Shown here in pieces: positions 1 through 15,000 of a stretch of DNA of 64,000 nucleotides. The DNA is taken from assembly GCF_014154935.1 (NCBI RefSeq), contig NZ_JACEHH010000025.1, positions 62,001-126,000 of the forward strand. The letters run 5' to 3'. Source of the stretch: Stieleria mannarensis (GTDB lineage: Bacteria; Planctomycetota; Planctomycetia; Pirellulales; Pirellulaceae). Made by a program: the position numbers and the translations under genes. A model generated the notes under the pieces. The model did no database searches. It was not told the origin of the DNA and saw only the letters and a list, made by a program, of their open reading frames with translations. The stretch's first letter is position 1. Each line of letters opens with the position of its first letter.

Positions 1-2
1 GC

Positions 3-3000
3 GTGCTCATAAGCAGCGTTGACGCATCGGATTTGACGGTCGACGGAGTACCTGCCGATGCGGTCCGAATGGTCGATGACCGAACCTTGGAATTTGACAT
101 CACATCCGCGAATCACGGTGACGGCACGTATCAGGTGTCGATGGCCGCAGGCGCAATCACCAGCATTTCCGGAACGCCACTCACGGGCTTTGACGCCAGC
201 TTTGATGCGGAGATGATCGCCCCGCTCGAGAGGAAGACGCCGTTGGGATCGCTGATTCATGATCCTCCTGTCGAAGGGCACTTTTCAAATCCAGCTGACG
301 TTGACACGTTCCAGTTGAATCTCGATGCCGGCCAGCTGTTGTCCGTCGTTTTGCAGCCCTTGGATCCATCGATCCGCGCAGGCATCACATTGTTTGCTCC
401 CGATGGGAGCAGTCTGGGAACCGTTTCCGCATCCGCGGCGGGCCGGCGTGCCCTGATGCAAACGATTCCGTTGCCCGATGCCGGCAGTTACCGGCTGGAA
501 ACCACCGCATTGGCCGGTTCCGGGGCCTACAAATTTCGCGTCCTTTTGAATGCCGCCGGCGAGGCGGAAGACAGCATCGGATCGACCAATCAGACGCTTG
601 GCACAGCAGAGCCCATTGACGGATCGTCGGTTGCCGTTGGCACCGGCGGCGATCGCCTTGGTGTCATTGGATTGCTGAACGGCAATAGCGACTACTTCAG
701 TTTTTCGTTGGAACAAGGCCAGTACGCGACGCTGTCTCTGTCCGCACACACCGATGCCGATGTCGCGTTGCAGCTGATCGATGGGACGGGCAATGTGCTT
801 GCCGACGGGGCGACCGCTGCCGTTAACGACGACCGGCGAATCAGCGGATTTGTGGCTTCCGCAAGTGGAACGTACTTTGCCAGAGTCGATGGAGAGATCG
901 AGACGCAATATGCGTTGCTCGTCACGCGTGGAATTGACTTCGAACAGGAACTCAATGATGACTCCACGGAGGCTCAGGATCTCAGTCTGTCCGGCCAGGT
1001 ATTGGGGTTTCTCGGTTACCCCAGCTACGCCGATCTCGTTTTGGCCGGTCAGCCGGTCGCGTATTGGCCAATGGGGGAGACGAGTGGATCGACCATGTTT
1101 GACCACTCCGGATTCGGTAACGATGGCAGCTACAACGGCGTCACGCTCGGCGTTCCGGGCGCCATCCCCGGCGACCCCGACACCGCCGCACAGTTCGATG
1201 GAGTCGATGATTTCGCGTTGGTCGCTGACCACGAAACCTTGCGGCCGCGACAGTTAACGATCGAAGCCTGGGTCTATCCAGACAACGGGATTGAGCGGGG
1301 CGATGCCGTTGTGACGAAAAACGACGACAGCTTGAGTACCGGATACGGACTTTGGTTTGACGGCTTCACGTCCAATCCATCGATCGAGTTCTTTGTGGAT
1401 GACTTTTGGAGCGTGTCGGCGCCGATTCCGTTGAACGCATGGTCACATGTCGTCGGCACCTACGATGGTGCAACGATCCGATTGTTTGTCGATGGCGTTG
1501 AACAAGGTTCGCTTGCATTTGACGGACCGATCGTTCACAACGAAGCCCCCGTGCGAATCGGGTACGACGACATCGAATTCAATTGGGACGCATGGTCGGG
1601 GTACCTGGACGAAATCGCCATTTACGACGTCGCTTTATCGGGAAATCAAATCGCAGCCCACGCGTCGGCGGATCAATCGGCTGACGTGGATTGGTACCAA
1701 TTCGAAGTGAATCCCGGCGATACGCTGACGATCGTGACGTCGACTCCCGGTGATGGCAGCGGCCAGCCATCCAACAGCCTGGATCCGCATCTCGACTTGT
1801 ATGACGAGATGAATTCGATGGTGGCGACCGATGACAATGGAGACACGGACGGTCGCAATGCGGTGATTCAATACACGGTGCCGGTCGGCAGCGCAGGCAC
1901 CTACCGACTGGCAACGCGGGCCCACAGTGGGATCGGGGAATACACAGTATCCATTCAGGGAGCCACGGGGACGGCGCCGCCGTTTGTGGTGTCGGCGGTG
2001 ACGCCGGACGATTCCGTCGTACTCAGCGAGTTTCCGACAACGATCCGGGTCGACGTTTCGTCGGCTGTACTGCTTCCATCGATCGATGCCAGCGATCTGA
2101 CGATTGACGGACAGCCCGCCGTGAGTGCGCAAGCGATTGATGAAAACACCGTGGCCTTTGACGTCGCATCGTTGCACGACGGGGATGGTACGTATCGCGT
2201 CGCAATTGCAGCGGGGGCTCTTACCAACCTCGCGGGCCAGCCACTGGAAGCATTTGGCATCAGCTGGGAAGTGGATACAACGCCTACGATGACGCGAGTC
2301 GATCCGGCCGGTGCTTTGATCTACGAGACGAGCGGCGACGGTCATTTCAACTCGGCTTCCGATGTCGATTCGTTTACCTTTGAACTTGATGCCGGACACG
2401 TGGGCAGCTTCGCGTTGATTCCTCGCGACGGATCGATGCAAAGTCAATTGGAGCTGTTTGACCCCAGCAATGCTTCCCTCGGCCTCGTCTCCGCTGCGTC
2501 GCCTGGCCAGTCGATCGTGCTGCAGAATCTCGGCCTCACCCAGCCCGGTCGGTACCGTCTTGAAGCGACATCGTTAGCCGGTCAAGGGAGATATGACATC
2601 CGCGTATCGCTGAATGCTGCGTTGGAACACGAAGCCTTTGGTGGCAATGACAACGATACGCTGGCATTCGCGCAAGCGATCGACGGATCGTCCGTCGCGC
2701 TGCCGAATTTCTCCAGCCGAATGGCTGTTGTCGGTGCATCGGATGACAGTTCCGACGCCGACCTTTATTCATTCCAGCTTGTCGACGGTCAATTGGCAAG
2801 CCTGACGTTGACTTCACTGGAAGGCGGCGTCGCGTCGGGTTTGGAGTTGTTGGATGCCAGCGGCACGTTGATTGCCAGCGGAGTGCCTGGACCGGACGAA
2901 TCATCTCGCATCGGCCTGCTGCGAGGGACGGCAGGAACCTATTACGCGCGGGTGAGCGGTTCGGGGGCGGGCGGCTACTCGCTGCTTGTCAGCCGAGACA

Positions 3001-6000
3001 CCGATCTGGAGCAGGAACCCAATAGCGTCCACAGCGTGGGCCAAATGCTAGACCCGGGAACGAAAGTGCTCGGTTTTCTGACCGAGAGCATTCCCGATGT
3101 CGAACCGGATGACTTCGCAGACGACCTTCGGACTTTAATCGTTTCGCCCGGTGTCGCGCTCTCGGTGGGCAACCGGCCGAACGAACAGGTTTATTCTCGC
3201 AGCGGATTTGCCTCCACCGGTAGCCGCACCTTCCAGCACGGTACGGCAAACGACTCGACGCCGGATCAGCTATGGAGCATGACCAATGTTCCGTTGCGCG
3301 TCGATTTTCTGGGTGGAGTGACTCAGGTTTCGCTGGATGTCATCGGCACCATCTTTAGCAACAGCAACTTTGGCAAGCTTGCGGCGTACGGAAAAGACGG
3401 CAATCTGATCGACGAAGTGCTGTCCAGAGAATTATTATCACGTGAGGCTCAAACGTTGACGGTCGGCCGACCGGACCAAAACATCGCCTACATTCTTGCC
3501 GGTGGCGACGGGACCTCTCGCATCGGCCTGGACAGTCTTCAGATCTTCGATGAGCGACCGGATTTCTATCGGTTTCATGCCGAGCCGGGGGATCATTTGG
3601 TGTTGCAAACAACGACTCCCTCCGGAGGTCCCAACGAATTCGACAACCCGCTGGATCCCGTGCTCACGCTTTTCAACGCGGATGGGGTCCAGGTTTCAAG
3701 CGACGACAACGGCGGATCTGATTTCCGCAACGCAGTCATCAACCATGTCGTGCCGTCCGGTCAGGGAGGCATCTACACCGCGTCGGTGACCGCCGAAACA
3801 ACCGTTGGTGAATACACGCTGTTCGTTGACGGAACGTCACCGGCCAGTCCAGCCTTGGAAGTGTTCACCGCACCGCATACAGACGCAGAGATCATTGCAG
3901 CGTTTCCCGACGGCTATCGCATCCGGTTTTCTGGTGGAGTGCGTCTCGATACGGTCGAAGCGTCTGATCTGCTGGTCAATGGCGTTGCGGCAAGTTCGTT
4001 CACCGTGATTGACGGACAAACCATCGAGTTTGACATCAGCGCAGTTGATTCCGGTGACGGGTCGTACGCCGTCAGCCTGGCGTCGGGCGCCATCACCAGT
4101 TGGTTGGATGTGCCGCTATCGGAATTCCATCGCAGCTTTATTTACGACACCGAAACGCCGACGGTCATCGCGACTTCGACGGATGAAAATGATGTTGTGG
4201 TGACCCGAGAACTGGTCTTCGAAGCGACCTTCAGCGAGCGGATCGCCGAAACCGAATTGGGAACCGAAGATGTGACGTTGCTGGAAACGACGACGAACAC
4301 GATGTTCACCGTCGACACGTTCGGCTTTGACTCCGACACCAATACGCTCCGTTTGACATTTGGCGATCTCCCCGACGGGCGATATTCACTGACGCTCAAG
4401 AGCGGCTCGGATGCGTTTCGAGATGTGGCCGGGCGGCCCTTGGATGGTGAGTCCGATGGTGGGGCGGGTGATTTCGTCAGGAACTTTGTTTTGGACGCTG
4501 CCAGCAATCCCTACCCGACCCCATTGGAACCCAAGCAGCCGGTCGCATCGCTGGTTTATGATCCAGTTGCCGAACAATACTTCCACCAGTCCGGTGACAT
4601 CGATCCCTTTACGATCACATTGGACGCCGGTCAGACGGCGACCGTGATATTGATACCGGGCGACCCAACGATCCGAGGTCAACTGCAAGTCTTTGATTCG
4701 ACGGGAACGAGTGTCGCAGTGGCCTCCGCCGCTAACCCGGGCGACGGTGTGATCCTGCAAACGGTAGCCATTGATTCCGCCGGTGATTATCGGATCGACG
4801 CCGGCAGCCTGGTCGGTGACGGATCGTACCAACTGCAAGTGATTCTTAACGCCTCCGTGGAGACGGAAAACATCGCCGGAATCGGCAACGACACTCTGGC
4901 CACGGCCCAAGACATCAACGCATCAAATTTGGCGTTGCCAGGTGACGCAACACGTCTCGCGGTGTTGGGTACCCTGGCCGATGCCGGGGATATCGACGTC
5001 TACACCCTGCAACTGAATCCGGACGAACCGGTGACGTTCGTACTCACGCCCCAATCCGACTTTGCCGATCCAGGCAATTTGACGCTGGAATTGCTCGACG
5101 ATGCCGGTCAGTTGGTGACGTCGGGCGTTGCTGTACCGTTGGGTCAGCAACGAATCACGCAATTCTTCGCTCCGTCAGGGGGCTATTTTGCACGGGTCAG
5201 TGGCAGCGAGATGGCGGAATACACGCTTGTCGCCTCCCGTGCAGCCGATCTGGAGTCGGGCTGGAGTCCGACCGCGGCACAGGGCCAGCGTCTGGATCCG
5301 GCTCCCGTCATCGTTGCCGGATCGGCTCCTGAGATTCCGAATGTCGAGCCGGATGATTTCCTGATTCGTTCCAGTTGGCCCGGCGTCCGCCTCTCCCAAG
5401 CCGGTCGACCGACGGCCATCATTCGGTCGCAAGAGGATCTTCCCGCATCAACGGGCGTGCGGGTTTTCTCCGGCAGCAACTTTCCCTTCCCCACTCGATT
5501 CCAGTTATCGGAAGGCTTGCGTGTCGATTTTGAAGAACCGGTCAGCCAGGTCTCGCTCGACTTCATTGCTGATGTGGCACAAGACCGCGCCATTCTGCAG
5601 GCCTTCGATGATCGTGGAAACTTGATCGCCCAGGCAACATCGGCGCGATTGCCCCTGAACGCGATTCAACGCCTGACGGTCAACGGTCGACCGGAAGGAA
5701 TCTCGTATGTGATCGCCGGTGGGGAAGCCGTCCGCAGCATGAAGCTCGACAATCTACAAGTCATCAGCGATTTGCCGGACCATTTCATCTTCCACGCGGC
5801 AGCGGGTGACCAGATCGTCGTGCAGACGACAACGCCCGGTGGCGAATCGTCGACCATCGACAATGGATTTGATCCTTCGATCCAGCTGTTTAACCCGACG
5901 GGCCAATTTGTTGTGGGGGACGACAATTCAGCCGCTGACGGCAGAAATGCTCGAGTGGACTACACGATTCCCACCGAGGGCACAGGCGAGTACGTGGTGC

Positions 6001-9000
6001 GTGTGGAGGGAAATGGTCGTGGCCCGTACACCGTGCAAGTCAGTGGCGCCACGGGAGCCGTCGATCCGATGCCGGAGGTGGTCACAACCGTACCGTCGGA
6101 AGCACAGCGATTGGCCGCCCCGCCAACATTCATCGACATTCGTCTCTCGGAGGCCGTCCTTGCAAACTCGCTTGACGTGTCGGATATAAGCGTCGACGGA
6201 GGTGCGGTGCCGACCTCGGTTGAATTGGTCGATGGAGCCACCGTGAGATTCTCGGTCCAGGTACCAGACGTCGCCGGTGTTTACACCTATCAATTGGCAA
6301 CCGGAGCGTTCACGGATCTGCAAGGACAAGGCAGTCAAGGTCATGTCGGATCCTTTGAAATTGACCGCAGCGGGCCGAGGGTGACAAATCAGATTCCGTT
6401 GCAACAGTCGGCAGCGCCATTTTCGCAATGGACCTTCGTGTTTGACGAACAGATCGACCCCGTCACGTTGACGACCGACGATATAACGCTGTTTGAAAGT
6501 CCCGTTGGTGCCGACCTGCGCGGCGCGATCAATAGCATCACGGGATCGGGCACAACCTTCACCGTCACGTTCGACCCGCAATCCGTTGACGGGACGTATC
6601 AGATCTCGCTGGGCCCGGACATTCAAGATGTCGCCGGCAATGCGATGGATCAAAATTCCGATGGCATCAACGGCGAGGTCATCGACGCATATAGCGGGTC
6701 ACTGCAATTGCAATCGCCCGACCTGAATGCGGTGCGAGTCGACGCGCCGCCGACCGCGGTTTTCGGAACGCAATTACCGCTGCAATGGACCGTTCGCAAT
6801 GTCGGCAGCGATAGCGCACTGGAAGTGTGGCAGGACAAGGCGTGGCTTTCCCGCGACACCTTGCTCGATACATCGGACATCCTGTTGGGGATCGAATCCG
6901 CGGCCGCCGATCGTCCCCTGCCGGCCACCGCCGAGTACCAACGTGACGTCAGTGTCCCTTTGCCGCTCACCCAAAGTCTGGACGCCGGCCAGTATTACGT
7001 GTTGATCGAGGCGGACAGCGAACAGCAACAGCCGGAGATCGACGAACAGAACAATTTGGCAGTCAGTGCGCCGGTTACGATCTCTTTGCCGTCGTTGCCG
7101 AATCTGGTGGTGACCAACATCGACGCCCCCGCCGAGGCGTTATCGGGCCAACAGATTCCCATCGGATGGACGCTGACCAATCAGGGCTCGGCACCGGCTT
7201 CGGGAACCTGGCGGGACACGGTTTTTCTTTCGGACGATGATTTGATCGGCGGCGATCAATATTTCGGAGACTTCGCGTTCACAGGCACAATTCTGCCGGG
7301 GCAATCGGTGACGCGTCGTCAAACGATCCGTTTGCCAATCAGTCTGTCGGGAGCGCATCGCGCGGTCGTGGCCACCGATTCGAGTTCAAATGTTTATGAA
7401 CACGCCGGTGAGAATGACAACGCGATGATCGACGGCAGCGTGATTGATATCCGCCCCGCTCCGCATGCCAACTTACAGGTGGCGCAAGTCACGGCTCCCC
7501 CAAACGCCTTCTCCGGCACAGAAATGGTGATTCAATGGGTCGTCGACAATGTCGGAACCGGGTCCACCAACGCCGCCGCCTGGACGGACGCCGTGTTCTT
7601 GTCCCTCGACCCTGTCTTGGACGCGAGCGACGTTTTTCTAGGCGAATCGGCGAACACAAGCTTCTTGGATGTGGGGGAGAGTTATCTGAATCGGCTGACG
7701 ACCAGGTTGCCCAACGGGATTAGCGGTGAATTCTATTTGTTGGTGCGCGCCGACCGCAAAGACGCGGTCTACGAGAGTTTTTTCGAATCCGACAACATCA
7801 ACTTCAGCGAACCGATTCAAATCACGTTGACACCACCGCCTGATCTGCAGATCACCGAAGTGTCTGCGCCGATCGACGCTTTCAGTGGACAACGCATCTC
7901 GCTGCGTTGGACCGTCGAAAACCGTGGGCAAACGACCGCCCTGCCGACCCAGTGGGTCGACCAAATCTACATGTCCAGTGACGAGACCTTGGATGCGGGA
8001 GACCGTTTGTTGCGTAGTGTGTCCATGGCCGCCGACGGTCTGATTTGCTCGCGAGCGACGTTTGGTCCACAGATCGTCACCAGCGGCAGCGGCAGTGTCA
8101 GTGTGACCACGGAGATCAATCCAAACGCGTTCAAGCTGCCGGCGTGCGCGCTGGTCGGAGGCCTGGAGGCCGGCGAATTCTACGAAGCTCAAACGACGGT
8201 GCAGCTGCCGATCGGCGTCAGTGGAGATTATTTCTTCCTGGTCCACACCGACGCAACCGACCGTGTTTTTGAGCATGCGTTCGACGCGAACAATGTGAAT
8301 TTTGATACACCGGCCACCCAAGTCATTTTGACGCCGCCACCCGATTTAGAAGTGACGAGTGTGGATGCGCCCGCCTCAGCCCTGGCCAGCCGAGAGTTGG
8401 TGGTCGATTATCGCGTCACGAACGCAGGCACGACGACGACCCCCAACACGTCTTGGCTCGATCGGTTGTACCTGTCGACCGACAACGTTTTTGATCCGGA
8501 CGTCGACCTGCCGCTGGGCGTTCGCCAACGGTACGGAGCGCTCGCCCCCGACCAGTTTTACGACGCACAATTCAAGGTGCGGCTGCCAGACGAATTGCTT
8601 GGTGAATCTTTCGCAATGGTGGTCACGGATGTTGATAACGCGGTGTTCGAATTCAGCGAGGACAATTTGGGGGTGGACGCCGTGCCGATTGAAGTCACTT
8701 CGACTCCGGCAGATTTGCAAGTTGACAACTTCGCCGTCCCGGCCAACGCACTTTCTGGTCAGGCCGTTCTGGCGACATGGACCGTTCAAAACGTGGGTTT
8801 GGCAGCGACAGAAGTCAACCAATGGACCGATCGGGTTTTTCTTTCGACCGACGATGTGTTGGACGACAACGACAGAATGCTTGTCAATGACGACCGCACT
8901 TCCGGTTTGCTGCCCGGACAGGCCTACACCGCTCAGCGACTGATGACGATCCCATTGTCGGTTGCGCCGGGCGAGTACTTCATGATTCTGCAAACCGATC

Positions 9001-12000
9001 AGGACGACGCGGTGTTCGAGCCAGGCACCGAAGCGAATAATCGTGTCGTATCGCCGATCACCGTGGGACGCAACACCGCTGATCTGCGAGTCACCGTCGA
9101 CGATGTTCAAGCCAGTACTACCTCCGGGACCTCGTTCTCGGTCAGTTGGACGGTCACCAATGCGGGGAGTGCGGCTACCGATCGTCACGTCTGGACCGAC
9201 TCGGTTTACCTTTCCTCCGATTCGATCCTCGACGAAATCGATGTCCAGCTCGGTCGGGTCTTGCACAGCGGGGCATTGCCGCCCACGGTGGGTTATACAG
9301 CGACCCGGGAATTCACACTGCCGATCGACATCTCCGGGGACTATTTTGTAATCGTTCGCACCGATGCCGATGACGAGGTCTTGGAATCCCCGTCGGAGGA
9401 CAACAACGAAGGAAGATCACCGGCCGCGACACAAATCACATTGTCCGCCACTCCAGATCTGGCGGTCACCAATGTGGATGCACCGCCAGAAGCCTTTGCC
9501 GGCCAGCCATTTCATCTGTCCTGGACGGTTCGCAACGAAGCCGGGACGAGTGCCGCCACGGCGCCGTGGAATGACTTGGTCTATCTCTCACTGGATCAGG
9601 TGTTCGATGCTGAAGAGGACCATTTCTTGGGCTTCCACCGTCGAATGCAACCGCTGGCCGATGACGAACAATACACCCACGACGCGTCGTTCGTTCTGCC
9701 TCGTGGACTGTCCGGTCCGTTTTATGTCTTCGTCTTGGCGGACGGAAGCAACGATGTCTACGAACGCGCCAAAGAATTGAATAACGTCGCCTATGACCCG
9801 CTGTCGATGAACGTTCGATTGTTGCCACCGGCGGATCTGGTCGTGGGCAATATCAGCGTACCCCAAGACAGCATTGTGGGGCAAACCGCAACCATCGGCT
9901 ACACCGTCGAAAATGCCGGCAGCAGCCCGGCCCGCGGTTCCTGGTACGATTCGATCTATCTATCGGCAAACGATCAATGGGACATCGGCGACGCGTTGTT
10001 CGGTCGGGTCCTTCGTCAGGGCGATGTCTTGGCGTCGGAAAGCTACTCGCAGTCGTTGACGGCTCCGTTGCCGGCAGTGGTTCCCGGTGACTACCACGTG
10101 ATTGTCCGCAGCGACATCCTGAACCGGATTCCTGAGAGCGACGAGTCCAACAACCTGCGAGGCTCACTCGACCAGTTCGCAATGGACGCCCGGCAATTGA
10201 TCCTGAGCACTCCACTGGACGGCCAGATCGGGAACGGTCAATCCACGTTCTTCCGAGTGGATGTCCCGGCGGGCGAAACACTGCTCGTCGCGCTCGATGC
10301 GGTCGACGACGACGCGTCCTTCCAGGTCTACCTGCGGTACGGCGATGTCCCCAGCCGAGCCAATTTTGACCGCGCGGGAATCGAACCGTTTCAATCGGAC
10401 CAACGGGTTGTGATTCCCGACACGCAAGCGGGCACGTATTTTTTACAAGTGTACGGCGACCGTGTTGGTTCCGATGGCTCGTTCCAATTAACGGCTGATC
10501 TGTTGCAGTTCAGTATCTTGGATGTTAGCTACGGACAAGCCGGTTCGGGGGGACAACGAACTCTCGAAATCAACGGGGCTCGGCTCGATCGTAGCGTCAT
10601 TGCCAGCCTGATCGATGGTGAAGGCAACCGTATTCCCGCCACATCACACTGGTACGTTGACGAGACAAAGCTGTACGCAACCTTCGAGTTACAGAATGCG
10701 GCGGTTGGATTTTACGACGTGCGGATCGACAACGCCGATGGAGCGAGCGATCTCGTTACCGACGGGCTGGAAATCGTTGGCGTCGACGACGCCAGCAACG
10801 CTTCGTATCTGTTCAATACACCATCGGCTGTGCGGCGTCCGAATCACGATCCCCCGTTCCGGTACAACTTCTTCGTCCGCTGGGCGAACGATGGCATCAA
10901 TGACGCCCCGGTGCCACTGCTGGTTGTTGACGGCAGCGCCCCCATCGCAACGACGTATGACATCTTGCCCAATGTCATCGGATTCGATGACTTTGGCGGG
11001 AACCCCGTCACACTGTTCGGGCCGCAAACCGTGGTTCGCCTCGGTGTCACCGGCCTGGAAGGTCCGCCCGGCTTGCTCTTGCCGGGGCAAGGCGGTCAGA
11101 CGACATTCTTCGGTTTGATCGACCCGAACCCCGACGACATCGAATTGAAGGTCAATCGACTGGGAAAGGATCCCGATGCGCCCTTTGACTGGCAATCGCT
11201 TCGTGGCGACATGGTGCCACAAGGAATGTCCGATGAGACCTTTGAACCGATCTTCCAACAGTTGATCGCGCAGGTGGGGAATTCGTGGGGTGACTATCTG
11301 GCGATGCTGTCGCGCAACGCGACGCTCTTGCCAGCGGAAATCGGAAACGTCAGTGACCCCGGGGTGTTATTGCAACAAGAACTTCGGCGTGCGCAAGCCG
11401 CCGTCAGTACATCCATCCGCGGGATCGCGTATGCCCGCGATTTTGCAGTCGAGATCAGTGGGCGGACCGTACTGGCAAGGAACCGAAGCACCGGTGAGGT
11501 CTTTGGCGCGACGTCCATGAACGACGGGTCGTTTGTCTTTCCGGTCGTCACGGCGGGAGAATATGAGCTTGAATTCGAAGGTGCGATCCAAACCGGTGCC
11601 ACACCGGTGTCTGTCGTGGACGGACAGCAAGTCACGAGTTTGGTCCTGACCTTGGAACCCGGCGGTACGATCATTGGCCGGATCACCGAGTCCACCGGCC
11701 AGGCCGTTGCCGATGCCACGATCGTGGCTGCCACCCCAGACGGACAATCATTTGCAGCGGTCTCAAACGACGATGGCGAATACCGACTCGAAGGGCTTGA
11801 ACCGGACACGTATCGGCTGCGGATCACTGCCCCCGGCTTTGCCCGTTACGAAGTCACCGGGATCCAGTCCGCCACCGACACGGTCCAGCAGAATGCGGTC
11901 CTGGTGCCGGGAGCGGGCATCCAGGGATCCATTTCCTTGCAACCCGGTGGTTCCGACGATGGTGTGCTGCAAGTCAGCGTTACACCGACTGGATCAAATC

Positions 12001-15000
12001 GCAGCACGGATGCGTTCCGCACCACCGCAACGGGAACCCTGTTCACCGTCGCAGGGCTGCCTGCCGGATCGTACGACGTGACATTGCGAAAACCCGGATA
12101 TCTCCCCGCGACCCTGGTCGGTGTTCAAGTCGAGGCGGCGGAACGTATCGACGTGGGGAACATCGAACTCCTTGTCGCTGCGAGCATCAGCGGGACTGTC
12201 ACAACGCACGCAAACGAACCGCTCGCCGATTTGCTGATCGGAGTGTTTGATGGTAACGATCAAGTCGGAAGCTCTGCCGTCAGTGCGAACGGTGAATTCG
12301 ATATCACGGGTTTGCCGGCAGGAAGCTATTCCGTTCGAGCGGTCAATGCCACACGTTCGATTGACACTTCGGTGACTGTAACGCTAGGCGAGGGCGAATC
12401 GCGAGGTGGTGTCCATTTGCCAGTGCTTCCGGGCGGGGGCGTCGAGGGACGAGTGAAAGACGCCTCGGGGATGCCCCAAGCCGGTGTGCGAGTCCTGGCC
12501 GAGGATTCGCAAGGCCGCGTCCAAATGGTCGTCACCGACGCGGACGGAATCTATCGCTTGAGTCAACGAGAACTTGGTTCGTATCAAATCAGCTTGCTTC
12601 CGGTCGCTTCAGAGGGTTCCGTCGATGCCCAGGTGACCGCCGTGGACGGAACCGTTGTTTCGGCTCCCGATCTTGTCCTCCAGCCCGTCGCGACGATTCG
12701 AGGCGAGGTCAAGAATTCGGATGCATTCCCGCTGGAAAACGTCGTGGTCGCATTGATCGACAACGGCCAAGCCGTCGCGATGACCACCACCAATGCGCTT
12801 GGGCAATATGAGTTTGGTTTGCTGCAAAGTGGGCAGTTCGACCTGGAATTCCGCGGCGGTGGCGCGACATTCGATCCGGTCAGCGGTGTGTCGGTCACGG
12901 AAGGGGCCACGGCACGACGCGATGTCCTCTCGGGTGATTCGGCTCTGGAAGTGAGCGTCACCAATGATCAAGAAAGTCCTGACGGCGCTCTGGTGCTGCT
13001 CTACCTGTCACTTGAAAACGGCGAGCGCACTCTGGTCAACAGCGCCGTCGTGCAGGGGGGAGACATCCGCTTTGGTCACCTGACCGGCGGCAATTACCAG
13101 GTGGAGGTCATCGACGGGCCCACACGTGGAGCCGTCGCCTCGGCAACCCTTTCCTCCGCTTCGACAGAATCGATCGCTCTCCCGATCGGTCGGCAATATC
13201 AGATCCAAGGAGTGGTCACGGACGCGTCCAACACGCCCGTCGTGGGGGCCAGTTTGCTGTTCCGATCGACAACCAACCCGTCATTGGTGCGATCGGTGCA
13301 AACGGATCAATCGGGGGCGTACACGGCCGATAACTTGCAGGATGACACGTACAGCGTTGTTGTGGTCCGACCAGGCTTCGCCGCGGCGGTCGACTCGGTG
13401 GTTGTTGTAGGTGCAGACCAACAGCACGACGTCATGCTGACAGCAAGCACGACGGAACTTCGCGGACGATTGCTGGACAGCGACGGCAACCCGATCCCGT
13501 ACGGATCGGTCCGAGTCGAGGATGCACAACAGCGTCTTGTCGGTGACGTGACGGTCAATTCCGACGGCAGTTTTTCGATCGATTCCGCTGCGGGAAACGA
13601 TTTGACGCTGCAGATTCATGTCGCGGGCTATCGCGATCAGAAATTGACCGGAATCGACGCGACGATCGGTCAGCAAACCAGCTTGTCGGACACGGTTGTG
13701 CAGCCGGTCGCCTTCGGTCGCGACGTCCCAATGGTCAGCGGTCCGATGCCGGAAGGCGAAGCCCGGTCGAGTTCTTTTTTCGGGTTCTTGTCGGACGCCG
13801 GGACCTTGGCGGAACGTGATTTCGTCCGCGAAGGACTGCTGACCGAAGCCGACGTCGTGCCGCTGCACGAACAGCCCTACGACAGGCAACTGGAAAGTGC
13901 CGCAGCCTACCAACGCGTGCAGGCAGCGATCCGGATCCGTGACAATTTCCGCGACGCGGCGTTGTTGAATCAGGAGGCGTTGGCCCAACGACTTGACATC
14001 GCGATCCCCTTCTTGGCAACCGAAGTGGCTCGTGAAGCAGGAAAGCTTGCGGGAATCGTTCTGGCGGTGGCGGGGGCGGTCGAAGCCGTGGCGGCCGTTT
14101 CGCTGGCCAGTTCGGCTGTCAATGCAATCAACGGCGCGACAACCGTGAGCGGTGCGCTCGTCTCTACGGGCCAGCAACTTGAGACGGCCCTGGAACGACT
14201 GCGATCGGTTGTCCGCCAACCGTCGGTCGAAGGGGCCCGGCAAGTGTTGCTGAGCGTCGCCGAAGCCGCCTCAAACGCGGCGACCGTGATCGCCAATGTA
14301 GGAGCGATGTTAAGCGGTACGCCCCAACACGCTCTGCTCGCCAACATCACCAACCTGCTTTCCGGTGTGCGTCCTTTGGATTTGGAAGCCTCACTGGGCA
14401 ATCTCGATGACATTGAAACGAGCGTTCGTCAAACACGGCTCGCGATCGCGACCTATGAGCTGTGGGTCGCCAACGTGGATCTGGCGAATCAATGGTACTT
14501 GACCAGCCTTGAATCGGGCGAGGATCCCGGTCGCAACCGCCGACTGCCTCGGATTCCGGATCTTCCCGATCCCGACGATGAACGCAACATCCGCCGACCC
14601 CAGGCGGTCGACCCCAATGACATTCTGGGGCCGGAGGGATATGGCGATGATCGCTATGTTTCGCTCGCCGATTCACTCGGTTACACGATCCGTTTTGAGA
14701 ATGACCCGGAACTGGCGACCGCACCGGCCCAAGTCGTCCGCATCACTCAGCAACTCGATCCGGACTTGGACTTCAGAAGTTTCCGAATTGGTTCCTTCGG
14801 ATTCGGCGAGACCGTTGTTGATGTTCCGCAGGATCAAGGCTTCTACATCGATCAAATCGATCTGAGCGAAGAATTCGGCATCCTGCTTGATGTGGTTGCC
14901 GGAATTGATGTTGAAAGCGGCGAAGCGTTCTGGCAATTCCGCTCGATCGACCCGGCAACCGGCGATCTCCCCGCCAATCCGCTGCTGGGATTCTTGGCTC